43,008 nt of DNA from Chloroflexota bacterium (GTDB lineage: Bacteria > Chloroflexota > Dehalococcoidia > DSTF01 > RBG-16-68-14). The number at the start of each line of letters is the position of its first letter. The stretch's first letter is position 1. Made by a program: the position numbers and the translations under genes. The stretch covers positions 1-43,008 of the forward strand of contig QIFC01000009.1 of NCBI GenBank assembly GCA_003228685.1, in the 5' to 3' direction. Under the pieces are notes generated by a model. That model worked only from the letters and a program-made list of their open reading frames with translations. It did not search any database and was not told where the DNA came from. This document shows positions 16,322 through 24,304 of this stretch, piece after piece.

Positions 16322-16999
16322 ATGAAATACGATCCCCAACGACACCATCGACGATCAACCCGTCTATCCGGGTACGATTATTCCCAGCCTGGCGCACATT
16401 TCGTCACCATCTGTACTTACAGCCGGGAACTCTTGCTAGAGGTCGAACAGGTCAAGGAAATCGTGCGCTCGGCGTGGGATGGCCTGCCTGCGCGGTTCCC
16501 CCATACGACGCTAGATGAATTCGTGATGATGCCGAACCATATCCACGGCATTATTGTCTTGGCGCCCGAGGCGGGAGCGTCGCTTGGTAGCGGTGAGGGC
16601 GCGGCAAGCAGCGCCCCTACGAACGGACCGGGTTCCGGCGATGGCGAGATCGCGGCGAGCAGCGGGGGCGCAACCAGCAGCGGGGGCGCGGCGAGCAGCG
16701 GGGGCGCAGCCAGCAGCGGGGGCGCGGCCAGCAGCGCCCCTACGAACGGACCGGGTTCAGGCGATGGCGAGATCGCGGCGAGCAGCGCCCCTACGTTGGG
16801 GCGAGTTGTTCGAGCGTTCAAATCTATTTCTGCGATAGCATCGAACAAGATCATCAACAGGTCTGACGGGCCGTTCTGGCAGCGCAATTACTACGATCAC
16901 ATTATTCGGGGCGAGGATGAGATGAACGTCATCCGGCAGTACATCAGGGACAACCCATTGAAATGGGATCGGGATCGTGATAACCCAGCCAATCAGTAA
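16322..16999 (+). CDS. REP-associated tyrosine transposase (RAYT, Y1/HUH family)
   Basis: The 225-residue protein has the Y1 transposase core: SGYDYSQPGAHFVTICT (16-32), the HUH-type motif MPNHIHGIIV (H73 and H75), and RNYYDHIIR with the catalytic Tyr at 190 (or 191). RAYTs nick single-stranded DNA at REP hairpins and are usually domesticated rather than freely mobile. Between motif II and the Tyr helix an extra linker of about 73 residues (86-158) made of Ala, Ser, Gly and Pro is inserted. At the DNA level this linker is built from REP-like hairpins and an 18-bp tandem repeat. The family core is otherwise intact, so activity is possible. ATG at 16322 was chosen because the family starts just before this point. 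Confidence 0.88.
   Translation: MKYDPQRHHRRSTRLSGYDYSQPGAHFVTICTYSRELLLEVEQVKEIVRSAWDGLPARFPHTTLDEFVMMPNHIHGIIVLAPEAGASLGSGEGAASSAPTNGPGSGDGEIAASSGGATSSGGAASSGGAASSGGAASSAPTNGPGSGDGEIAASSAPTLGRVVRAFKSISAIASNKIINRSDGPFWQRNYYDHIIRGEDEMNVIRQYIRDNPLKWDRDRDNPANQ
16597..16616. repeat. REP-like 20-mer inside the RAYT coding region, copy 1
   Basis: GGGCGC-GGCAAGCA-GCGCCC is the exact reverse complement of the hairpin core at 17000-17019. It is followed by CCTACGAACGG, which recurs after copy 2. Confidence 0.8.
16655..16733. repeat. 18-bp tandem repeat inside the RAYT gene
   Basis: About four units of 18 bp (type AnCCAGCAGCGGGGGCGC) encode repeated Ala-Ser-Ser-Gly-Gly-Ala. The unit is a partial REP-like half and leads into the second full hairpin. 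The number of units may vary between strains. Confidence 0.75.
16720..16739. repeat. REP-like 20-mer inside the RAYT coding region, copy 2
   Basis: GGGCGC-GGCCAGCA-GCGCCC differs at one loop base from copy 1 and is also followed by CCTACGAACGG. About 50 bases beyond each copy (16617-16655 and 16740-16778) are a near-exact direct repeat. Confidence 0.8.
16786..16803. repeat. small hairpin at the end of the RAYT linker
   Basis: CGCCCC-TACGTT-GGGGCG, a perfect 6-bp stem. It resembles the hairpin before coaE (25835-25854, CGCCCCGA-TACG-TCGGGGCG). Confidence 0.6.
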
Positions 17000-17021
17000 G
17001 GGCGCTGCTTGCCGCGCCCTT
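16998..17021. repeat. REP-like hairpin overlapping the RAYT stop codon
   Basis: AAGGGCGC-TGCTTGCC-GCGCCCTT, a perfect 8-bp stem whose first bases belong to the TAA stop. It may also act as a terminator between RAYT and the convergent VWA gene. Confidence 0.75.
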
Positions 17022-17042
17022 GGATGCAATCAGCGTTACCGC

Positions 17043-20000
17043 CTACTCCGTGAGCTTGCGGTAGAGCGTGGGGAGGCGGCTGGGCAGGGTAGCGATGTCG
17101 TCCAGGACTTCGTAGCCCATGTCCTCGCACATCTGACCCAGGTAGTCGTGGCCTTCCTTGTCGACGGTCAGCGCGAAGGGCGTGATGCCTTTGTGCTTCG
17201 CCTCCGTGAGCGCCTGCTTGGTGTCGTGGATCGCGTACTCCTTCTCGGTGCGGTCGCGTCCGTAACCGTGGTCCTGCGGCCGTCCGTCCGAGACGAGGAA
17301 GAGGATCTTCACCTTCGCGTCGTGCTCGTCTAGCTTCTGCGTCGCGTGGCGGATGGCCGGCCCCATGCGCGTCGACCTGATCGGCGCGATCTTGTCGATG
17401 CGGCGCTCCACCGTGTCCGAGAACGGCTCCTCCAGGTCCTTGATCACGTAGAACTCCACGTTGTCGCGGCCGTAGCCGGAGAAGCCGTAAATGCCGTAGG
17501 TGTCGCCGATGGTCTCCAGCGCCTTAATCATCAGGACGGTGGCCTCCTTCTCGAGGTCGATGATGCGCTTGGGCGCCACGACGGCCTGCTGCGCTCGTCG
17601 CTGCGCCAGCCACTGGAAGTAGCGGCGCGGGTCGTTGTCGAAGTTTGGCTCGTCCTTGTACTGCTGCTTGCGCTTCTCTATCTCCTCGTCCGTCGACGCG
17701 CTCATGTCCAGCAGCAACGCGACGGCCACATCGCGCTCCACCTTGTTGCGACGCCAGTAGATCTTGTCGGTGTACGAGTTGCCGGCGGCTTTCTCGATCA
17801 GGTATTCGACCACTAGGTCCAGGTCGAAGTCCTCGCCGTCGTGGAGGTGCTTGATCTTGCGGAACAGCTCCGGCCGCAGCAGCTCGAACTGGCGGCGCGT
17901 CTCCGCGACCAGCGCCGAGTGCTCCTGCAGTGTCTCTTCGAAGAATTCCTCGGAGCCCTCCTCCAATGTTTGTTCCAACACGCAACACCAGCCGGGGCGG
18001 TAGTCGGCCGCGCGGAAGTCCCATTCGTCGTAGTAGAAGGCTTTCGCCTCCTGTGGCAGGTCCTGTTCCTCTTCGCCCTCGCCGCCCTCGATTGGCTCGC
18101 CGTCCGGCGTCTCGATCTTGGTGTCGGGGATCGGCGTGCCGGCCTCCTTCTCAAGGTTGGTGAGGAAGAGCCCGATCGTCGAAGCCAGGTCGCCTTCCGC
18201 CATCGCGTCGACGCTGATCTCGACGCTTTTCTCCATCAGCTCCTTGAGCTGCTCCGCCGTCAGCGGCGAGAGGCCGTCGGGCCCCTTCTGGCCGTCCTGG
18301 AGCCGCATGCGCATCAGGAGCTGGACCAGCTCCGGCTTGAAGTCGCCGCGGAAATCGACCGGCTGAGGGCTCTCATACTCTTGCTCGTCGCCTCCCGGCA
18401 TCGCGGACTCGTCCGGGTCGCCTTCCCCGGACGGTGTCGACATCATCATGTCCATCGATTCCTCGGTCATCTCTTCCCAGTCATCCAACATGTCGGCATG
18501 GATGTTGGGAACGGCAATCACCAAGTTGTAGAGCATGAGCGTCGCTTCCGCAGAGTCCTCGACGATCGCTTCGGGCTTTTGGATGCTGGCCAAGAAGCGG
18601 AGCGCCAAGCCCAGCGTGAAGTTCAGGCTCTCCGGCCACACGATGGTGTGCGCGCCGTCCAGGCTCGCCCGCACCAGGTTCTCGATCAGGGCCTGCCGCA
18701 GCGGCAGCCTTTGTGGATCCGGGCGTCGCTCCAGCTCCGATTCCTGCATCGCGGCCCACGAGCGGCGCACGCCGCCGTACTCGCGGCGCACCAGCGAGTC
18801 GATGCGCGCGTCCTCGACGATCGTGAACAGGTCGAGCGCGATCTGGCGCTCGTCGAACAGGTCGAAGAAGCGCTCCATCTCCGTCAGCTTCTCCGGCGGC
18901 GCCGCATCGCCGAGCCGGTACGCCTCGACTTCCTGACGCCTGCGCGGCAGCACATTGCCCTCGCGCCCGAAGCGGAACCAGAAGCTGCCGAACTCCAGGT
19001 GCGCGGATTGATGCGTCGCGTAGACCTTGTAGACGGCGAAGTTCTGCTGCTTCTCGATGTGCTCGTCGACGTACTCTGGCAGGTAGACCGTCGTGCCCTC
19101 GGTGCTCGGCCGCTCTTCGGACACCCAGCCGATGCCCTTCTCCGCCAGGCTCGACACGGGCTGGATCGCGACGTCCGTGCCGGTCAGCGCCTTGCAGTAG
19201 AGGCGCAGCACCCCGCCCGTCTGCGACAGCTCGATGCGCGACGAGAGCATTTGCAGCACCTCTTCGCCCTTGCCCGACTCCAGGCGGAAGTACGCTTCGC
19301 CGCCCGCTTCGCTGGCCTCCAAGATGCCGTGGCCGGCATCGTGCCAGCGCCGCAGGTCGCCGGGGCGAATGCGCTGCAACACGACAGGCGCGCTCTTCAG
19401 GAACTCCATGGCGGCGGCAGGTGAGGCGACCGCGAGTTCCTCGGCCAGGCCCAGCAGGTCGGCGTGCGACTCCTGCGGCGCCTGCGCGAGCGCTTCGGCG
19501 CCCTCCGCGAAGAGGGCGTACGCCTGGCGGCCGAGATGGGACGCCACCATCGCGCCCATCGCCAGCAGCGGCGCCCGCTGGCTCGGCTCGATGCGTTGGA
19601 TCAGTTCCGCGCCGCCCTTGAAGAGCTGGCGCACCTCCGCCCAGCTCGCCTCCGCGATGGCGGACGCGAACTCCAGGAACGCGGGTCGGTCCTCGGGCTG
19701 GAGCGTCTCCAGCACGACAGGCGAGGCGTTCAGGCAGTCGGACGCCAGTTCGTAGGAGCGTTCGGCGACGCCCTCGATCAGCGTGGTCAAGCGCGCGAGC
19801 TGGTCGAGCGAGAGCAGCGGCAGCAACTCCGGACCCGCGCCGAAGAACGTCGACGCCAGCGAGATCGATTTCCAGTGCCCGCGAAAGAGGTGGCGGCCCA
19901 ACATGGCCCATTCGGTGATCTGCTGCTCGTCGAGAAACTCGACCGCCCGCGGCCCGGCGTTGAAGTACGCGGCCGCGACGACCGACGAATGCTCGGCGAG

Positions 20001-20270
20001 GTCACGGCCGGCGTGGACCCAGCGGCGGAACGCCGGGGTCTCCAGCTTCCGCACGACTTGGGGGCTGACGCGGAAGTACTCGGCCGCGGCCTCCCACGAC
20101 CGCAGCGAATGTTCGGCCAGCGCGAGGCCTTCCTCCGCCCACGACCGCAAGTCGTGCTCGGAGAGCGCGGGCCGCAGTTCGTCGAACGACTTGCGGAACT
20201 CGTCGGGCAGCGACGCGCTGTGCGCCGCCAGGCGGCGCTCGGACTCAGATACGAACTGCTCCAGGCTCAT
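17043..20270 (-). CDS. large VWA-domain protein (NorD/CbbO-like) with N-terminal helical repeats
   Basis: The protein has 1075 residues. Residues about 30-345 hold eight helical repeats of roughly 38 residues with the theme W..G..LA..S...A..YF...P.vv..L. A central part (about 345-620) resembles the N-terminal region of NorD/CbbO proteins. An acidic linker (about 615-740) is rich in Glu/Asp. A C-terminal von Willebrand A domain has the MIDAS motif DMSAST near residue 855 and SDGRPQDHGYGRDRTEKEY near 1020. Such VWA proteins work with a MoxR-type ATPase as a metallo-enzyme activation chaperone. A matching NorQ/CbbQ-type ATPase lies at 24305-25213, separated by unrelated genes. No rubisco or nitric-oxide reductase is visible. 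The N-terminal repeats exceed the usual length of the family. Confidence 0.85.
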   Translation of the reverse strand: MSLEQFVSESERRLAAHSASLPDEFRKSFDELRPALSEHDLRSWAEEGLALAEHSLRSWEAAAEYFRVSPQVVRKLETPAFRRWVHAGRDLAEHSSVVAAAYFNAGPRAVEFLDEQQITEWAMLGRHLFRGHWKSISLASTFFGAGPELLPLLSLDQLARLTTLIEGVAERSYELASDCLNASPVVLETLQPEDRPAFLEFASAIAEASWAEVRQLFKGGAELIQRIEPSQRAPLLAMGAMVASHLGRQAYALFAEGAEALAQAPQESHADLLGLAEELAVASPAAAMEFLKSAPVVLQRIRPGDLRRWHDAGHGILEASEAGGEAYFRLESGKGEEVLQMLSSRIELSQTGGVLRLYCKALTGTDVAIQPVSSLAEKGIGWVSEERPSTEGTTVYLPEYVDEHIEKQQNFAVYKVYATHQSAHLEFGSFWFRFGREGNVLPRRRQEVEAYRLGDAAPPEKLTEMERFFDLFDERQIALDLFTIVEDARIDSLVRREYGGVRRSWAAMQESELERRPDPQRLPLRQALIENLVRASLDGAHTIVWPESLNFTLGLALRFLASIQKPEAIVEDSAEATLMLYNLVIAVPNIHADMLDDWEEMTEESMDMMMSTPSGEGDPDESAMPGGDEQEYESPQPVDFRGDFKPELVQLLMRMRLQDGQKGPDGLSPLTAEQLKELMEKSVEISVDAMAEGDLASTIGLFLTNLEKEAGTPIPDTKIETPDGEPIEGGEGEEEQDLPQEAKAFYYDEWDFRAADYRPGWCCVLEQTLEEGSEEFFEETLQEHSALVAETRRQFELLRPELFRKIKHLHDGEDFDLDLVVEYLIEKAAGNSYTDKIYWRRNKVERDVAVALLLDMSASTDEEIEKRKQQYKDEPNFDNDPRRYFQWLAQRRAQQAVVAPKRIIDLEKEATVLMIKALETIGDTYGIYGFSGYGRDNVEFYVIKDLEEPFSDTVERRIDKIAPIRSTRMGPAIRHATQKLDEHDAKVKILFLVSDGRPQDHGYGRDRTEKEYAIHDTKQALTEAKHKGITPFALTVDKEGHDYLGQMCEDMGYEVLDDIATLPSRLPTLYRKLTE

Positions 20271-20301
20271 AGCAGTCGCATTGTAGCGAGTAGTGAGCTA
20301 G

Positions 20302-21417
20302 CTAGGGGACGATCTCGATGGTCTGGCTGGCGATCAGGTCGCATTGCTTGGGAGGGTCTGCGTTGCACCCCGTGAGATGGCCTCTAACCTCGTATTTCGC
20401 CGGTTCGACTGGGTCGCCGCCGTTGCTGAGTTGATTCCAAACCCCATAGAAGGTGATCGATTTGTCGGGTTCGTAGGTTCGTTCAAGGAACACGCCTGGG
20501 AAGAGAAGGCCGTGAGACGCCCGCCAGATCTCAGCGCCAACAGAATCGAGGACAGAGAAATCGCCGATTGGCGGAGAAGCGAAACGCGTGATAGATGGTT
20601 GGCTGCAGTTCTTGATGGTGAATTCGAGCGTAATAAACTCGCCCGCCGCGAACGAGGTGCTGCCTCCGTCGACAGTCAGTCTCGTCTCCAGGTTATCGCC
20701 TGTGCAATCGATTGGGTCGGGCGGTGGAAGGATCTCCAGCTCCGAGGAGTCTCCCAGATCGCACGATCGAGGCGGGAGCAAGCTACACCCAACGTCGACG
20801 GCGCTGACAGTGTAGCTGCCCGGTGGAATTTGCTCTCCCGCGTCGTCTTCCTGGTTCCATTCCACGCGATAGAACACAGTCTCCCCGGCCTCGAAGACTC
20901 GGTGCTCGATGGCGTCCGTGAACGCCATGCCATGAGACCAGCGCCAAACCTCGCTACCGAGCGAGTCATGGACAACGAATTCGTACGACTGACCGCTGGT
21001 GTATCTGCGCGTCAACGGCTTTTCACCCTCGTTGGTTACGTAGAGGACCATGATAATTCGCTCGCCGAGAGGAACTCCGGGTGGAAGCCAGATCGTGCTG
21101 TTCAGCGTTAGCTCGGCGCTGAGGGCTGGGCAGCAGAGCCCGGCGTCCATCTGCAGGATGATCCCTGCATCGACGCTGTTCGCGACGCCGTCACCATTCA
21201 CATCGACATCGCCGCAGACTTCGCCGATCAGACCGGCGTGCAACTGCAGGACGAGTGCCGCGTCGATGCTGTTTACGCTGCCGTCGCAGTTGGCGTCGCC
21301 GACCGCTGCCGTCTCGCCGGCGGACGCCAGCCCCAGGATCGCTGCCGCGACGGCGATCGCAGATAGGGCGCCGGCCATCAGTAGGGCCGCTCGTGCCTTG
21401 AGACTCGATTTCTTCAT
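20302..21417 (-). CDS. secreted protein: N-terminal dockerin-like module plus two BsuPI-like domains
   Basis: The 371-residue product has a signal peptide (MKKSSLKARAALLMAGALS..., cleavage near SAG/ETA). A dockerin-like pair follows directly (GDANCDGSVNSIDAALVLQ and GDVDVNGDGVANSVDAGII, about 41-95). Two BsuPI-like domains come next, each with YxF-VxD-S-GxEVWRxSHGxxF and a C-terminal PGSYTV or PAKYEV edge (about 105-230 and 245-365). BsuPI was first described as an intracellular proteinase inhibitor of Bacillus; here the domain is exported. In this protein the dockerin-like module is at the N-terminus, not at the C-terminus as in the 6-10 kb cluster. The next gene is a shorter paralogue. Confidence 0.8.
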   Translation of the reverse strand: MKKSSLKARAALLMAGALSAIAVAAAILGLASAGETAAVGDANCDGSVNSIDAALVLQLHAGLIGEVCGDVDVNGDGVANSVDAGIILQMDAGLCCPALSAELTLNSTIWLPPGVPLGERIIMVLYVTNEGEKPLTRRYTSGQSYEFVVHDSLGSEVWRWSHGMAFTDAIEHRVFEAGETVFYRVEWNQEDDAGEQIPPGSYTVSAVDVGCSLLPPRSCDLGDSSELEILPPPDPIDCTGDNLETRLTVDGGSTSFAAGEFITLEFTIKNCSQPSITRFASPPIGDFSVLDSVGAEIWRASHGLLFPGVFLERTYEPDKSITFYGVWNQLSNGGDPVEPAKYEVRGHLTGCNADPPKQCDLIASQTIEIVP

Positions 21418-21498
21418 GATGCCGCCTACTAGCTCCCTCGCCTAGGTCTCTTGTACCACCGCCAGCAAGTTTCGTCAAGGGCCGCCTGGCTACCGGGC

Positions 21499-22191
21499 CT
21501 ACGGCACCGGCGGCACGAGGATCTGGACGTCTATTGTGGCGCTGAGGCCGCACTGGTTCAGCGCGGGAAGCGTGCAGCCGACGTCCAGCGCTTCGATCTG
21601 GTACGTGCCGGGCGCGACGGGCGCGACGTCGTTGGTGGTCTGGTCCCAGACCACGCCGTACGTGACCGTCTGGCGGTCGCCGTATGTGCGCTCCATGACC
21701 GCCTGTACGAAGGCCTTGCCGCGCGACCAGCTCCAGACTGTCGCGCCGCTCTCGTCCCGCACGATGAAGTCGTAGAGCTGACTGCTGCTGTAGCGACGCG
21801 CCGTCTCGCGCTCGTTGCAGTTCGACACGGATAGTGTCAGCGAGAAGGGCTCGCCAGGGACCGCGACCTTGTCGACCGCGGTCAGCGACGCCGTGAAGCC
21901 CGCCTCGCCCGGCTCGCAGGCTGCCAGCAGCCCCGCCTCACGCTGCAGGATGATCGCCGCGTCGAGGCTGTTGACGACACCATCGAAGCTGGCGTCGGCT
22001 TGCAGCTGACAAGGCGCCCTGTCGAGCAGGCCGGCGTCGACCTGCAGCACCAGCACCGCGTCCAGGCTGGTGACCACGCCGTCGCAGTTGGCGTCACCCG
22101 ACGGCTGGACGCCGGCCGCTGCGGGCGAAGCGAGGAAGATCAGCGCAACGATAAGCCCTGATGCGCTAACTAGGACGAAGAACAGTCTCAG
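21499..22191 (-). CDS. secreted protein: dockerin-like module plus one BsuPI-like domain (start uncertain)
   Basis: The frame continues upstream of a GTG at 22077 through GDANCDG and a convincing signal peptide (LRLFFVLVSASGLIVAL..., ending AAAGV), back to a TAA at 22222-22224. The GTG at 22077 cannot be the start, because it lies inside the first dockerin-like repeat. No ATG, GTG or TTG exists in the right place. An AGGAGG lies at 22213-22218, and CTG at 22189-22191 (used here) or ATC at 22198-22200 are the candidates. Residues then form two F-hand repeats and one BsuPI-like domain (SQLYDFIVRDESGATVWSWS). It is a shorter paralogue of the preceding gene. Either a rare start codon is used or a small sequence change has hidden the start. 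Confidence 0.7.
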   Translation of the reverse strand: MRLFFVLVSASGLIVALIFLASPAAAGVQPSGDANCDGVVTSLDAVLVLQVDAGLLDRAPCQLQADASFDGVVNSLDAAIILQREAGLLAACEPGEAGFTASLTAVDKVAVPGEPFSLTLSVSNCNERETARRYSSSQLYDFIVRDESGATVWSWSRGKAFVQAVMERTYGDRQTVTYGVVWDQTTNDVAPVAPGTYQIEALDVGCTLPALNQCGLSATIDVQILVPPVP

Positions 22192-22221
22192 ACTCCAGAT
22201 TCCAGCTTCTAGCCTCCTGCC

Positions 22222-22893
22222 TTAGTCCCACCACGCGGCGTTCTCCGGCGGGCGGAACTCGGTCTGCGCGTTCGTCGATGGCTGCGGCACGATCGCCGGA
22301 TCGATGGCCGGCCGCGACGGGTCGTCGTAGTGGTGGAACGTGACCTCGCCCGACTGCGTGTCGAGCACGGCGCACGAAAGCTGGAAGCCGTTGCGATGGT
22401 CGCGCGCCTCCCCCGCCGAGCCCGGGTTGATCACCAGCGTCCGGCCCACGGGCAGCGCCATGTGGTAGTGCGTGTGCCCCAAGATCACGATATCGGCTTC
22501 CAGCCCGGAGAGCTTCCGCAGATTGGGGCTGTTGGGATAGAGATACTCGTCGTGCGGGTCGTACGGGCTGCCGTGGACCAGCAAGAGCTTCTTGCCGTCC
22601 ACGACCGTCTCGGTCTCGAACGGTTGGCTCGCCATGTAGTCGACCAGCTCCTTGCGCACGCCGTCCCCGGAGAGCGCGCGCTCGCCCCATTCGCTCAACA
22701 GCACGCGTTCGTGGTTGCCGAGTATGTAGCGAGCGTCGCGCTCGCGCAGCAGCTCGATGACCTCGTTGGAGAAGCGAAACTGGTAGACGGCGTCGCCGGC
22801 GCAGATCAACTCGTCGACGGGCCCCATCTTGTCGAGCGCCGCGCGCAGGCCCACGATGTTGCAGTGGACATCGGCGACAATGCCGAGCTTCAT
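22222..22893 (-). CDS. metallophosphoesterase (YfcE/MJ0936-like)
   Basis: The 223-residue protein has the full calcineurin-like set: D8-x-H10 (ADVHCN), GDAV near 33-36, GNHE near 59-62, VHGSP near 105-109 and GHTHY near 139-143. These bind two metals and hydrolyse phosphodiesters. Proteins of this size and motif spacing are usually cytoplasmic phosphodiesterases of unknown physiological substrate. The tail after residue 195 is Pro-rich and ends in WWD. The stop codon touches the start region of the BsuPI-like gene downstream. Confidence 0.88.
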   Translation of the reverse strand: MKLGIVADVHCNIVGLRAALDKMGPVDELICAGDAVYQFRFSNEVIELLRERDARYILGNHERVLLSEWGERALSGDGVRKELVDYMASQPFETETVVDGKKLLLVHGSPYDPHDEYLYPNSPNLRKLSGLEADIVILGHTHYHMALPVGRTLVINPGSAGEARDHRNGFQLSCAVLDTQSGEVTFHHYDDPSRPAIDPAIVPQPSTNAQTEFRPPENAAWWD

Positions 22894-22968
22894 GCGGAAA
22901 GTGTAGCGCGACGATCAGGTAGGTGTGTGCGAGGCCCTGGTCGTCGAAGGACTAGATGGAAGTTGAGC

Positions 22969-23502
22969 CTAGCGCTCTTCTATTGTGATCGTCTGCATCG
23001 CGTCGCCTGGCGCTGCGCTCGGGTTCTGCGGGTCGCGCTCCGTGATGGCCTTGACGATGTCCATGCCGGAGGTGACCTTGCCGAAGACCGTGAAGTCAGG
23101 CTCGAGCTGCTGCTGCGGCGTGTAGGTGATGAAGAACTGGCTGCCGGTGGTGTTCGGGCCGGCCTTGGCCATGCTGATCACGCCGGCGTCCATGTGATGG
23201 TCGCCGTCGTCTTCGTCGGGGATCGAGTAACCGGGTCCGCCGCGGCCGGTGCCGGTCGGGTCGCCGCCCTGGGCCATGAACCCGGGGATCACGCGATGAA
23301 ACGTCACGCCGTCGTAGTAGCCCTTGCAGGCAAGGAAGACGAAGTTATTCGTCGTGATGGGGGTGTCGCTGAACAGCTCGATCACGATGTCGCCGCTATC
23401 CATCTTGATCGTCGCGATGTATGTCTTACTGGCGTCGATGATCGTCTCCGGGCCGTCGAACTGCTTCTCGTCGCTCTTTTGGCATCCATCTGCAAAGGCC
23501 AC
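22969..23502 (-). CDS. cyclophilin-type peptidyl-prolyl isomerase, cytoplasmic copy
   Basis: A 177-residue cyclophilin with FHRVIPGFMAQGGDPTGTGRGGPGY and SMAKAGPNTTGSQFFI, i.e. the catalytic Arg and the FxMxxG and QFFI core. It starts at GTG with ribosome site CCAGGAG. The first 15 residues (MAFADGCQKSDEKQF) correspond to the segment just after the lipoprotein tether of its upstream paralogue, so it looks like a copy that has lost its lipoprotein signal. It would therefore act in the cytoplasm unless the start is misjudged. It is the downstream partner of the lipoprotein copy. Confidence 0.9.
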   Translation of the reverse strand: MAFADGCQKSDEKQFDGPETIIDASKTYIATIKMDSGDIVIELFSDTPITTNNFVFLACKGYYDGVTFHRVIPGFMAQGGDPTGTGRGGPGYSIPDEDDGDHHMDAGVISMAKAGPNTTGSQFFITYTPQQQLEPDFTVFGKVTSGMDIVKAITERDPQNPSAAPGDAMQTITIEER

Positions 23503-23587
23503 AGCAAACTCCTGGCTACTAACGTCTTGGTTGGTTCGTATCTACTTCGCGCTCAGATGAGCGCTCTTTGGCTGGCTGTCGGGGCGC

Positions 23588-24295
23588 TTAGCTCTCTTCG
23601 ATCGTGATCGTCTGCATGACGTCGCCGGCCGGCGCCGTGGGATCGCCGGGGTCGCGCGGCGTGATAGCGGCGACGACGTCCACGCCGGAGGTGACTTGGC
23701 CGAAGACCGTGAAGTCAGCTTCGAGTTGCGGCTGAGGTGTGTAGGTGATGAAGAACTGGCTGCCGGTGGTATTTGGGCCGGCCTTAGCCATGCTGATCAC
23801 GCCGGCATCCATGCTGTGGCCGGCGCTGTCCTCGTCGGGGATCGAGTAGCCGGGCCCGCCGGAGCCGGAGCCCGTCGGATCTCCGCCCTGGGCCATGAAG
23901 TCGGTGATCACGCGGTGGAACGTCAGACCGTCGTAGTAGCCCTCGCACGCGAGGAAGACGAAGTTGTTGGTCGTTATAGGCGTGTCGCTGAACAGCTCAA
24001 GTACGATTTCGCCGCCAGTCTCCATCGTGATGGTCGCGACGTACGTCTTGCTGGTGTCAATGATGGTTTCCGGGCCAGCCGGGAACCGCTTCTCGTCACT
24101 CCTCTGACATCCTTCGGAAAAGGGAACAGCGGCAGTCGGGAATTCGTCCACACTGCCGTTGTCCGTGCTAGTCGCAACCCCGGTTGGTGCGCCGTTGGCG
24201 TCTCCGTTGTCGTCGTCGCCGTCACCTCCGCAGGCCGCGATGAGCAGCACCAAGCTAAGGACAGCGACGGAGGGGAGGAGGATTCGTTTGATCAA
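23588..24295 (-). CDS. cyclophilin-type peptidyl-prolyl isomerase, lipoprotein copy
   Basis: A 235-residue lipoprotein with signal peptide and lipobox LIAACGGDGDDD, an Asp/Asn/Thr-rich tether to about residue 60, then a complete cyclophilin domain (FHRVITDFMAQGGDPT; SMAKAGPNTTGSQFFI). It starts at TTG with AGGAG six bases upstream. It would catalyse prolyl isomerisation on the outer face of the cytoplasmic membrane, helping exported proteins fold. It lies nine bases after the NorQ/CbbQ-type gene, so coaE, the ATPase and this gene may share an mRNA. Confidence 0.9.
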   Translation of the reverse strand: MIKRILLPSVAVLSLVLLIAACGGDGDDDNGDANGAPTGVATSTDNGSVDEFPTAAVPFSEGCQRSDEKRFPAGPETIIDTSKTYVATITMETGGEIVLELFSDTPITTNNFVFLACEGYYDGLTFHRVITDFMAQGGDPTGSGSGGPGYSIPDEDSAGHSMDAGVISMAKAGPNTTGSQFFITYTPQPQLEADFTVFGQVTSGVDVVAAITPRDPGDPTAPAGDVMQTITIEES

Positions 24296-24304
24296 GATAG
24301 GCTC

